Shown here: positions 1-7,587 of the stretch, in pieces
How the letters are laid out: each line of letters opens with the position of its first letter
How positions within the stretch are numbered: position 1 is the first letter of the stretch
Assembly: GCA_040758525.1 (NCBI GenBank)
Contig: JBFLVQ010000355.1
Coordinates: forward strand, 1 to 9,662
Origin: JBFLVQ01 sp040758525
GTDB lineage: Bacteria; Acidobacteriota; Blastocatellia; Chloracidobacteriales; JADJPF01
Length of the DNA: 9,662 nt
Direction: 5' to 3'
Notes under the pieces: generated by a model
What the model was told of the DNA's origin: nothing
Seen by the model: only the letters and a program-made list of their open reading frames with translations
Database searches by the model: none
Position numbers and translations under genes: made by a program

Positions 1-1
1 T

Positions 2-1243
2 AATAATGCGCCTGTTGCCGCTGATGATGTAATAGTCTGCAATCTATCTGATAAAGGAGCTGATTGGGCGCACAAGTCTGCAGATAAAATCGCTATTGAT
101 CCAGTATTAGGCCGTATAGCTTTTCCTGAAAATAGTCTACCACCTTCAAGCGTAAGTGTGACATACCGCTATGGCTTTACTATGGAGATGGGTGGTGGCG
201 AATATGGACGCGACAATACTTTTACCGGTGGGCTTGAACCGATAATAAAAGTACCTTCCGATAAACTGACTATTCAAGCCGCGCTCGATGAAATTGCTAC
301 ATCGGGTGGTGTAGTTGAAATTGAAAATAATGACTATTTTGTTGAGACTCCTACTATCAAAGCGCCTGAAAAAAACAGGATTGAGCTTCGTGCTGCAGAT
401 GAGCGTCGTAGTGTAATTGTTCTAGCAAGCGATCTTTTGATCACTGGAGAGGACAATTCAGAAGTAATATTGAATGGGTTACTAATTAGTGGCGGTAGTT
501 TGCGAGTACCTGCCAAAGACAGCAATGGAAATGAAAATAGAGTACGACTTTTACGTTTGCGCCATTGCACGCTTATACCCGGAGCAAGCCCTGCTATTAA
601 AGGAGTACCTGCACAGTCTGCTGCCCCCAGAATCTTTATTGAGTCGCCTAATACAATCTTAGAGATTGACCATTGTATTGTCGGTGGTATTCGTGCTGTT
701 GATGGAGCAGATGTCCGTATTAATGAAAGCATTATTGATGCCGTTGATGAGACTGAAATAGCTTATGCAGGATTGACGGGAGCAGAAACAGGCGCACCAT
801 TAAGAGTAGTAAATAGTACCATTATTGGTAAGGTACATACATTGCAGATGGATCTTGCATCGAATACGATCTTCTTAGCAAGCCTAAAACAGAATGATGT
901 TTGGATTGCACCTGTTCAAGCTGAGAAATTGCAGCAAGGCTGTGTGCGTTTCTCATTTATTCCACCTGGATCTAGATTGCCACGCTTGTATCAATGCCAA
1001 CCAAAAAATATTGAAGATGCCGCGCGTGTGCGCCCGGTATTTACTTCACTTCGATATGGCGATCCAGGTTACTGTCAGTTGAGTCTACATTGCGCCATTG
1101 AGATCAGAAGAGGCGCAGATGATCAAGCAGAAATGGGAGTTTTCCACAATCTATATCAGCCACAACGCGAAGCCAATTTGCGCGCTGGCCTTGATGAGTA
1201 CTTACGTTTCGGCTTAGAAGCAGGAATTTTTTACGCGAGTTAG
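2..1243 (+). CDS. C-terminal part of a baseplate-adjacent, beta-helix-containing tail-like protein (5' partial)
   Basis: The reading frame is open from the left edge to the TAG at 1241-1243, giving 413 visible residues. The GTG at 158 falls inside a conserved block (GRIAFP, then VTYRYGF, then GGGEYGRD, around visible residues 37-65), so it is not the start and the true start lies upstream. From about visible residue 89 (LTIQAALDEI, then GGVVEIEN) to about 290 the sequence has short repeated beta-strand patterns (for example VILNGLLISGG, LEIDHCIVGG, VRINESIIDA, LRVVNSTIIG). These are typical of a right-handed parallel beta-helix. The last 115 residues (WIAPVQAEKLQQGCVRF, SLRYGDPGYCQLS, then EYLRFGLEAGIFYAS) form a conserved cap that I recall from large proteins next to phage-tail-like or eCIS genes; this is memory, not a search. 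No signal peptide, membrane segment or enzymatic motif is visible in this part. A structural or receptor-facing role in a tail-like particle is inferred. The next gene follows after 23 bp and is probably co-transcribed. Confidence 0.8.
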   Translation, partial: NNAPVAADDVIVCNLSDKGADWAHKSADKIAIDPVLGRIAFPENSLPPSSVSVTYRYGFTMEMGGGEYGRDNTFTGGLEPIIKVPSDKLTIQAALDEIATSGGVVEIENNDYFVETPTIKAPEKNRIELRAADERRSVIVLASDLLITGEDNSEVILNGLLISGGSLRVPAKDSNGNENRVRLLRLRHCTLIPGASPAIKGVPAQSAAPRIFIESPNTILEIDHCIVGGIRAVDGADVRINESIIDAVDETEIAYAGLTGAETGAPLRVVNSTIIGKVHTLQMDLASNTIFLASLKQNDVWIAPVQAEKLQQGCVRFSFIPPGSRLPRLYQCQPKNIEDAARVRPVFTSLRYGDPGYCQLSLHCAIEIRRGADDQAEMGVFHNLYQPQREANLRAGLDEYLRFGLEAGIFYAS

Positions 1244-1255
1244 CCACCCAAGATT

Positions 1256-1260
1256 GGAGG
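1256..1260 (+). promoter_or_regulatory. Shine-Dalgarno site for the 1407-residue gene
   Basis: GGAGG lies 6 nt before the ATG at 1267. This is a near-ideal ribosome binding site and fixes that start. It sits inside the 23-bp gap after the previous stop codon, which favours translation from a shared mRNA. Confidence 0.85.
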
Positions 1261-1266
1261 ATTATC

Positions 1267-4200
1267 ATGCCAGGTGATTATAGCCGCAAAATATTCAATA
1301 CCAAGAAGCACTATAGCGGCGTGCTTATGCAGCAGGGAAGGGTACAGTTGGATGCCGACTGGAATGAGCAACTCGATATTCAACTCTATCGCACAGAGAC
1401 TGAAGCAAAAGATGTAATAGGACTATGTGGCGTGCCTAAACAGGGCAATGGGTTTAAGATCGGTAAAACTGTTGATGGGAAAGATCTGACCATTACGCCA
1501 GGACGAATTTATGTTGGTGGACTATTGTGCGAACTGGAAAATCAAGCTAGCTACACAGCTCAACCACACTTTCCTAATCCGGATTACACAAGTCTATTAT
1601 CAAGTCCACCTAGCGGTAGCGCACAATTAAATCTCAGCGATGGAACTTATCTTGTTTTCATTGATGCCTGGAAACGAGAGATCACTGCGCTTGATGATCA
1701 TCTCATTCGTGAAGTAGCGCTGGGCGGACCTGATACTACAACACGACTTCAGAATATCTGGCAAGTTAAATTACTACCTGTTGGGATGACAAGCCCACCT
1801 TCAAGTCCACCTTCAAGCCCTCCCAATGGAGAAGTGAATTGTAAGAGTTCGCTCCCTGAGTTTGATTTATATACTGCTTTGAGCACAGGCATGTTAAATG
1901 CACGAACTGTACCACCAGAAGATCAAAAGAATCTCTGTTTGCTTCCGCCTAGCGCTGGTTACAGTCGATTAGAGAATCAACTCTATCGTGTAGAGATTCA
2001 TAAAGGTGGCACAAGTAATGTTGCTACATTCAAATGGTCGCGTGAGAACGCATCCGTGGAGACCTCTATTGAGAAAATTGATGGTGATGTGATTACCGTT
2101 GCAGATATTGGCAAAGATGATGTCTTGGGTTTTGCTGGCAGCCAATGGGTAGAGATAGTAGATGAAGCTTCGACTCTCAAAGCCATGCCACCACAGTTGA
2201 TACAGATTGATAAGGTTGATCCTGCCACGCGTGAGATAACATTGAAGGCTTCAGCGGCAGCATTTGAGAATTTGGCTAATTTAAAGCTTCGTCGTTGGGA
2301 TCAAACCGGAGTTGATGCAAATACAAATGGTGTAAAAGTTTCGCTCAGTAATTGGATCGAGCTTGAAGGGGGCATTCAGATCAATTTTTCTCAAGGCACA
2401 TATCATACTGGCGACTATTGGTTGATTCCGGCACGCACAGCAACAGGAGAGATCGAGTGGCCTCCTTATAAGATACCTAACACAAATCCAATTCCACAAC
2501 TACCGATAGGTATACGCCACTACTATTGCCGACTGGCATTAATAGAAGTCAAAGGTGGTGTTATTACCAAAATAGAAGATTGTCGCAAGCGCTTTCCTTC
2601 ACTGACAGAAATCTGTGCTGAAGATGTCTGTTTTGATAATACCCATTGTGATATGGAAGGTGCTGAAACAGTACAGGATGCTCTGGATCGCCTTTGTGAA
2701 GCTAGAGATCTACGTTTTCATAACAAGCATCTACATGGATGGGGAATAGTGTGTGGGTTGCAAGTTAATTGTGGGCCTGATCCTTTAGGTCAACCTCGCC
2801 GACATGTCACGGTACGCAAAGGATACGCCATTGATTGTGAAGGCAATGATATCCTTCTCGATAAGGAGCAACAGATCGATCTAATCGATTTGATAGAAGA
2901 AAATATAACTCTGCCACCATTATCACCACCATCATCACCAATATCCTCGCCCTTGTCATCACCGCCCACAGGTTTTGATATCGAGGTATGCTTGGTGCTA
3001 GAAACAGATGGAAAACAACAGCCACGCTTTCGTGTTGAGCCATACCCACAATCTAAGAACAAGTTTCAGTCGTTGCTTGAAGGCACGCTGCTAATGGATG
3101 TTTATAATGATTGTATTAAGAGTTTGGTAGATTTCTTCCAAGATGAATTCACTTCAGATCCTGGTGAAGAAAAGGTTCCCGTTGGCCCAACACAAAAACG
3201 GCTCACTACCTTTTTTAATCTGATCATTCAATTGATCAACCAAGAAAATGGCGCTTTTGTTTTTCTCTCAGGTGAAAAAGGTAGCGCAGACAAAAATTTT
3301 GAAGATACCATCCTACGTAACTTCTATAACAAGCTACGAGCAAAACTACAGAGTCATACCTTTTGTGCAATGTTTGAGGGAGCAAGACAGTTTCCTGATT
3401 ATCCCTACTCTGGTCTGGGTATTGCGACAATCTTTGGCAAAGGATTTCAGAAGCGACTACGCGTTTCACCAAATAGCAAAATAGCCTATTCGGTTGGGGC
3501 TGGCAACAAGATTAATGTCTACGATCTTGAAAAGAATGAAATGGCTGTTGAATTAGAGTTTCCTGGCGGTAGTAGTGCAATTGTACAAGATGTTGCTTTC
3601 TCAAAAGATGGAAGACAACTCTACGCGGTGGCAACATTGAATGAAAAGGATACTATGTTTGCTGTCGCTGATGTCAGCGGTTTAGACCATGTTTTTCGCA
3701 AACCTACGGTAATTTGTGATGTGTTATTGGTAACATTGGGCACTAGTCCCATCACATCAGAGAATGTTTATGCTATTGGTAAAGGTAAGGGCCTTTATGA
3801 GATCAATCCTCAGAGTGTAAATGCTACGCCGACACCTAAGTATGCATTTAATGCAGTTGGTCATTTAGCTATTGCTGATAGCGCTAGATTGGCATTTGCT
3901 ACTGCTACAGATCAGTCATCATCAGACAAATACAACCGAGTATTAAGATTAAATCTGGCCGCGCCTGATAGTGTTCCACCTACGTTCATCTTACCTAATT
4001 TCAACAATCAACAGTTATTTGGAGATGATGATATAGCGCTGGTATTTGAAAGTAATCAACAACAACTGTATGTTGTTGCAAGTGGAAATACCGGAGCCGG
4101 TGTACCAACAAAATATCTTGTTAGCTTTAATGCTAATAATGCAAATACTACTAGCGGTATTACTGATCTGGAAGAAGATACAGCAATTCGTTTGGCTTAT

Positions 4201-5490
4201 AATCCGGTAACGAAATTTATGATGGCGACTTATGAAGACAGTTACCGGGTTCGTCTACTAGATCCAAATACCAGGTTGATACCAGGTTTTCGCCAGCCAG
4301 TCCAGGTTTCTCCATTATCCATAGCTGTTTCACCGGATAAGAAGAGAGTCTATGTACTCAACTATGCCAGTAATACAATCAGCGCTATTCCTAGTGATCG
4401 TTTCACTGCTAGCAAGCAGATTCCTCTACAAAGTTTAGTTGACTATCGTTCTGGTGTATTGGAGGCGTTTGCAGATCTGTTAGCTGGATTGCTACAGTAT
4501 TTAAAAGACTGCTTTTGTGATCACTTCTTAGTTAATTGCCCAACTTGCGATGAAGATGACAAGATCTATCTGGCTTGTATCTCTATAAAGAATGGTCAAG
4601 TGTTTAAGGTCTGTAACTTCTCGTTACGTAAATATGTGAAAAGCTTTCCTACCGTAGAATACTGGCTCTCAGTTGTACCGATTATTCCGCTCATCAAGAA
4701 AGCTATAGAGAAGATCTGTTGTGCTGTACTACCGAACTTTTTTGGTAGATTTACTGCGCCTAAACCAGATACCTCTGGAGAGAATGAGATAGGTAAGACT
4801 AACACTTTAAGTAGTGCACAGATGCGCAATAGTGTGACCTTTATACAACAAGCAGATTTGCGCAGTACGATCTTTGAAACAGTGACAAAAGCGATGACTT
4901 CTAAATCAATATTTTTTGATTTCCTCGGTAGTACGGCGAAACAGACATTTGCACCACAACCACAAAAAATTAGTTACAGCGATGTAGCTGGGCAGCCTGT
5001 AGGAAGTGCAGAGAAGACACTGCAATCCGCCAATATTATTGTTGATAAAGTTGAGTCTTACGATCCCAATAAGGGTACAGAGAATCTAATTGCATTCACT
5101 GCTGCACCGCTTCACTTAGAAGAAGGAACGCGAGTCAAACTGATCACAAAGGATGATAAAGTGCTCTTTTATGCTAAGTCTGAAGGGGCAGGCGCAGATT
5201 TTCAGAATTTGCGTACTGAGTTTGAAATAAGCAACAAGACCCTGATAGATCAAACTCTGAAAATGCAAGCGGAGTTGAACAGCTTAAAAGGCGAGCTACT
5301 GCAAGTACGACAGACTCATACAGAAGAGTTGGCAACTCGTGATAAAGTGATTGCAGATCTGAAAGCTGGTTTTACTGAGTCTCAGGAAATGATTAGTCAA
5401 CTTAGCAGCCGTATGGAAAAACTCTCGCCACCAAAAACAGCTATCAAGAGAAGTAAACCTCAGCCGCCAAGTAAAGAAGATGAGAAATAG
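1267..5490 (+). CDS. Mosaic tail-associated protein: DUF6519-like N-terminus, LHGWG module, beta-propeller, Cys-rich region, coiled coil
   Basis: This 1407-residue protein has no signal peptide. Visible order: residues 1-450 are DUF6519-like, opening with DYSRKIFNTKKHYSGVLMQQ and GRVQLDADWNEQ, with ATFKWSRENA (253-262) and YHTGDYWLIPAR (379-390). Residues 485-545 carry HNKHLHGWGIVCGL and then VRKGYAIDCEGNDILL, a module I recall from other tail-locus proteins. Residues about 720-1045 form a beta-propeller with YVTN/WD-like blades (RLRVSPNSKIAYSV, VAFSKDGRQLYAV, IAVSPDKKRVYVLNYASN). Residues 1079-1155 are cysteine-rich (C1082, C1084, C1091, C1094, C1151, C1152). Residues 1312-1386 look like a coiled coil, followed by a Lys/Pro-rich tail. 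Ser/Pro linkers at 176-186 and 549-569 separate modules. No catalytic motif is seen. DUF6519 proteins are known to me as neighbours of tail-like/eCIS genes; a structural, adaptor or fibre-like role is inferred. The start is fixed by GGAGG at 1256 and the conserved N-terminus. The combination of modules in one chain is the unusual part. Confidence 0.85.
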   Translation: MPGDYSRKIFNTKKHYSGVLMQQGRVQLDADWNEQLDIQLYRTETEAKDVIGLCGVPKQGNGFKIGKTVDGKDLTITPGRIYVGGLLCELENQASYTAQPHFPNPDYTSLLSSPPSGSAQLNLSDGTYLVFIDAWKREITALDDHLIREVALGGPDTTTRLQNIWQVKLLPVGMTSPPSSPPSSPPNGEVNCKSSLPEFDLYTALSTGMLNARTVPPEDQKNLCLLPPSAGYSRLENQLYRVEIHKGGTSNVATFKWSRENASVETSIEKIDGDVITVADIGKDDVLGFAGSQWVEIVDEASTLKAMPPQLIQIDKVDPATREITLKASAAAFENLANLKLRRWDQTGVDANTNGVKVSLSNWIELEGGIQINFSQGTYHTGDYWLIPARTATGEIEWPPYKIPNTNPIPQLPIGIRHYYCRLALIEVKGGVITKIEDCRKRFPSLTEICAEDVCFDNTHCDMEGAETVQDALDRLCEARDLRFHNKHLHGWGIVCGLQVNCGPDPLGQPRRHVTVRKGYAIDCEGNDILLDKEQQIDLIDLIEENITLPPLSPPSSPISSPLSSPPTGFDIEVCLVLETDGKQQPRFRVEPYPQSKNKFQSLLEGTLLMDVYNDCIKSLVDFFQDEFTSDPGEEKVPVGPTQKRLTTFFNLIIQLINQENGAFVFLSGEKGSADKNFEDTILRNFYNKLRAKLQSHTFCAMFEGARQFPDYPYSGLGIATIFGKGFQKRLRVSPNSKIAYSVGAGNKINVYDLEKNEMAVELEFPGGSSAIVQDVAFSKDGRQLYAVATLNEKDTMFAVADVSGLDHVFRKPTVICDVLLVTLGTSPITSENVYAIGKGKGLYEINPQSVNATPTPKYAFNAVGHLAIADSARLAFATATDQSSSDKYNRVLRLNLAAPDSVPPTFILPNFNNQQLFGDDDIALVFESNQQQLYVVASGNTGAGVPTKYLVSFNANNANTTSGITDLEEDTAIRLAYNPVTKFMMATYEDSYRVRLLDPNTRLIPGFRQPVQVSPLSIAVSPDKKRVYVLNYASNTISAIPSDRFTASKQIPLQSLVDYRSGVLEAFADLLAGLLQYLKDCFCDHFLVNCPTCDEDDKIYLACISIKNGQVFKVCNFSLRKYVKSFPTVEYWLSVVPIIPLIKKAIEKICCAVLPNFFGRFTAPKPDTSGENEIGKTNTLSSAQMRNSVTFIQQADLRSTIFETVTKAMTSKSIFFDFLGSTAKQTFAPQPQKISYSDVAGQPVGSAEKTLQSANIIVDKVESYDPNKGTENLIAFTAAPLHLEEGTRVKLITKDDKVLFYAKSEGAGADFQNLRTEFEISNKTLIDQTLKMQAELNSLKGELLQVRQTHTEELATRDKVIADLKAGFTESQEMISQLSSRMEKLSPPKTAIKRSKPQPPSKEDEK
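1600..1611 (+). repeat. Short SSPP-coding element (first copy)
   Basis: The 12-mer tcaagtccacct encodes SSPP (residues 112-115 of the mosaic protein). It recurs exactly, in the same frame, at 1801-1812, where it is part of a longer Ser/Pro linker. It probably marks a flexible loop or a small slippage-derived insertion in the DUF6519-like region. Confidence 0.5.
1792..1824 (+). repeat. Ser/Pro linker with a 12-bp period
   Basis: This encodes SPPSSPPSSPP (residues 176-186). At DNA level ccaccttcaag occurs twice, 12 bp apart, giving a tandem SSPP-coding unit. Such low-complexity Pro/Ser stretches act as flexible spacers and can change length by slippage. Here it interrupts the DUF6519-like region. 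Confidence 0.65.
2911..2973 (+). repeat. Second Ser/Pro-rich linker in the mosaic protein
   Basis: This codes for residues 549-569, made almost wholly of Ser and Pro with a few Leu and Ile, using repeated ccacca/tcatca trinucleotides. It lies just after the LHGWG module and before a helical region, so it probably joins two folded parts. The codons are degenerate, so it is older or less uniform than the linker at 1792. Confidence 0.6.
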
Positions 5491-5511
5491 AAAAGTCAAC
5501 AATGGTTCGGC

Positions 5512-5537
5512 ACACTGATCATAATAATGATCAGTGT
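5512..5537 (+). terminator. Perfect 11-bp hairpin between structural and glycosyltransferase genes
   Basis: The arms acactgatcat (5512-5522) and atgatcagtgt (5527-5537) are exact reverse complements around an AATA tetraloop. It starts 21 bp after the stop of the mosaic gene and is the only strong inverted repeat noticed between genes. The sequence after it (tgtagtgac) has no T-run, so it is not a textbook intrinsic terminator. It could be a weak or factor-dependent terminator, an mRNA 3'-end stabiliser that sets the ratio of structural to enzyme products, or a protein-binding palindrome. The stem is AT-rich, so RNA stability would be moderate. Confidence 0.45.
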
Positions 5538-5569
5538 TGTAGTGACAGACTAAAAGTTTAGTAAATTAT

Positions 5570-7570
5570 ATGTATCTTGATTCATTATCACCACTGGAAG
5601 CGCAGGTTGGTTATGGTGATTTAGGTTTGTATGGTAGCTTAGGCTATGAAGGTAGAATAGTATTGGTACAGGGTAGAACCTATCAACATGCCTTGAGCAC
5701 TCACCCTCCTGCTAGATTACTATTTCAAACTGATCGACGCTTTTCTCGTCTACACTGTCTGGTAGCACTTAATGATGATGTTCGCGCCAATCTTTCTTAC
5801 GCTGATTTCATCGTATTAGCGGATGGGCGTCCGGTAGCAGTTGCTCCCTATGTTATTGCTGGTGAGTCGCCTCGTAAGCTGGTTGCTGATATCTCTGCAG
5901 CACAATACATAGAGTTGATTGTAAACACCAATAATTGGGAGTTTTCTCATGCCGTCTGGCTTGATCCTCAATTGGATGAGGTTGCTGTACCGTCTACTAA
6001 CACACTACTTGATTGCTTAAACCGAGTGGAGATTAGCTGGCCAGCTAATCTACCTTCTGCACAACGCTGTATTGCTACGGTTGTGTCCCCTGGTTTTGAA
6101 AAATTATTGGATGATATGTTAGGGTCACTCTATGCTTATGGAGATTGTCCAGATGCGCTTAAAGTAGTTTTTGCTGTAGATGCTAATGAAGAGTGCCGCA
6201 AGATCACAACTAAGTATGGAGCTGTAATGGTGCCTTGTGTGCGACGAGCGCGTGTGAATCCTACAGTGAAATCGGTACTTTATACAGTATCAAGAATTAT
6301 CGATGCAGAAGAATTTATCTGTCTTGATGCTGATATGCTTGTACTTGGCGATCTACGTCCGATCTTTGATGCAATACAGGCATGTCCAGAAGGTAGCATT
6401 TTTGCCTGTCGTGAAGCTAATGCTCGTAATCCCAGCACGCTTGAACGCGCTATTATTAATATCTATGGTGGACGTAGCAGCGACCTTGCACGACTTTTAG
6501 GGAGAGTAAATGGTGAACAGACTTATCCGCTGGTAGTGAATGATGGTCTGTTTGCTGGTAGTCGCTTGGCTTTGTTGGCACTCGATGGTCTGATACGAAG
6601 TTGGACAAATGCTATTGAATGGGTTGATGAGCGTCGTGATATATGGTGGCGCAATCAGTTCATATTTAATTTAGCATTAGCACGAATGAATTGTGGTATA
6701 GAGCTTGATCCTACTTATAATCTGCAGCTTCATTTCCAAGATGTCAAAATGCATAGGATAAGTGGACGTGTAGCAGGACTGTGGCAGAGTCGAGTCGCCC
6801 GGGTACTTCACTTTAATGGTTGGGGAAGAAATAAATATCCAGAATGGCGAGGACTCTTTGCTGGTGTGCCTGATCCTCTGATAAATGGCGCTGCTGATTT
6901 TAATTATAAGCACTATGACAGATTTCTCAGTACATTGCGTGCTTGGGTTGGTCATAAAGGGACAAATTGGTTATCCGCATCGCTGCTTGCCACTAACACA
7001 AATGGTAAACCACAAATATTAGACTCAATGCCATTGCTGACTCTGTTATATCAAATAGTCCGTTCATGTGGGTGTACACGCGTTTTAGAGACCAACACCG
7101 GACAGGGTATCTTAACTGCATGTTTAGCTGCTGCAGTTGCCTATCAAGATAATGGTCGTGTTGTCACTTTTGCATCCTCTACAAAATCAGAGCGTGAGCA
7201 GTTATGGGCTGCTTTACCGGAAGAGATCGCTGGTTGTATTGAAGCACGACAATCCAACTCGATAACTGGTATGTCTGCTGCGCTTGAAATAGTAGAATGC
7301 TATGAAGTAGCGCTGCTTGATTCTCAGTATGAAAAAATTGACGATATATGGTATGAATTTAAGCATGCAAAACAACTTGTTTGTGAAAATGGATGGATTC
7401 TATTCTATCTACATTGGAATGATAATCGAGTTGAGCATTTGACAAAACTTATTGAGAAAGAAGGCCATAGAATAGTACATCTTGGGGCAAAGTGGAATAA
7501 ACAGAATCAGAGTACTTGTCCCAGCCTACTGATGGTTGAAAATTCTTCTCAACATCAAAATATAACTTGA
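5570..7570 (+). CDS. NPCBM-like / GT8-like glycosyltransferase / SAM-methyltransferase-like fusion protein
   Basis: This 666-residue protein has three parts. Residues 2-133 resemble an NPCBM/NEW2 carbohydrate-binding module (YLDSLSP, GYGDLGLYGSLGYEG, HALSTHPPARLLF, then HAVWLDPQL). Residues 165-440 look like a GT-A-fold glycosyltransferase close to family GT8: RCIATVVS, the metal/nucleotide-sugar motif D253-A-D255 in CLDADMLVLGDL, and H414-FNGWGRNKYP, matching the GT8 HxxGxxKPW-type motif. Residues 485-655 look like a class I methyltransferase of the Methyltransf_24 kind: glycine-rich loop RVLETNTGQG (504-513), VALLDSQYEKI, and CENGWILFYLHW in place of the usual hD motif. No signal peptide or membrane segment is seen, so it is probably cytoplasmic. 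The likely role is sugar transfer from a nucleotide donor, with the NPCBM part binding the acceptor glycan; donor and acceptor cannot be read from sequence. The start is supported by the NPCBM domain beginning at residue 2, although no Shine-Dalgarno is visible. Methyltransferase activity is uncertain because the SAM loop is atypical. Confidence 0.82.
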   Translation: MYLDSLSPLEAQVGYGDLGLYGSLGYEGRIVLVQGRTYQHALSTHPPARLLFQTDRRFSRLHCLVALNDDVRANLSYADFIVLADGRPVAVAPYVIAGESPRKLVADISAAQYIELIVNTNNWEFSHAVWLDPQLDEVAVPSTNTLLDCLNRVEISWPANLPSAQRCIATVVSPGFEKLLDDMLGSLYAYGDCPDALKVVFAVDANEECRKITTKYGAVMVPCVRRARVNPTVKSVLYTVSRIIDAEEFICLDADMLVLGDLRPIFDAIQACPEGSIFACREANARNPSTLERAIINIYGGRSSDLARLLGRVNGEQTYPLVVNDGLFAGSRLALLALDGLIRSWTNAIEWVDERRDIWWRNQFIFNLALARMNCGIELDPTYNLQLHFQDVKMHRISGRVAGLWQSRVARVLHFNGWGRNKYPEWRGLFAGVPDPLINGAADFNYKHYDRFLSTLRAWVGHKGTNWLSASLLATNTNGKPQILDSMPLLTLLYQIVRSCGCTRVLETNTGQGILTACLAAAVAYQDNGRVVTFASSTKSEREQLWAALPEEIAGCIEARQSNSITGMSAALEIVECYEVALLDSQYEKIDDIWYEFKHAKQLVCENGWILFYLHWNDNRVEHLTKLIEKEGHRIVHLGAKWNKQNQSTCPSLLMVENSSQHQNIT

Positions 7571-7573
7571 TCT

Positions 7574-7578
7574 AGGGA
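7574..7578 (+). promoter_or_regulatory. Probable Shine-Dalgarno site for the multi-domain GT2 gene
   Basis: AGGGA lies 9 nt before the ATG at 7588, inside the 17-bp gap after the previous stop. It is a moderate match with acceptable spacing. It supports ATG 7588 and co-translation with the upstream glycosyltransferase. Confidence 0.6.
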
Positions 7579-7587
7579 AAAAGACCA

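Noticed and set aside
334..732. Reverse-strand open frame of 132 codons inside the first gene
   Set aside because: It lies wholly inside a well-supported + strand gene, its protein is Ser/Arg-rich with no recognisable domain, and no Shine-Dalgarno was noticed. It is a shadow frame.
2790..3062. Two overlapping reverse-strand frames of 80-90 codons opposite the second Ser/Pro linker
   Set aside because: They exist because the repetitive Pro/Ser codons leave the opposite strand free of stops. There is no domain content and they overlap each other.
3400..4400. Reading the propeller part as a lactonase or quinoprotein enzyme
   Set aside because: The blades look YVTN/WD-like, but no catalytic or cofactor-binding pattern was recognisable, so only a binding or structural role is suggested.
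5550..5561. Small palindrome ctaaaagtttag before the NPCBM-glycosyltransferase gene
   Set aside because: Five base pairs with a 2-nt centre cannot form a stable RNA hairpin and are expected by chance in AT-rich DNA.
5537..5567. Possible sigma70 promoter (TTGTAG near 5537, TAAATT near 5562)
   Set aside because: The -10 match is weak and the 19-bp spacing is long. AT-rich sequence gives such matches by chance, so it is not listed as a feature.
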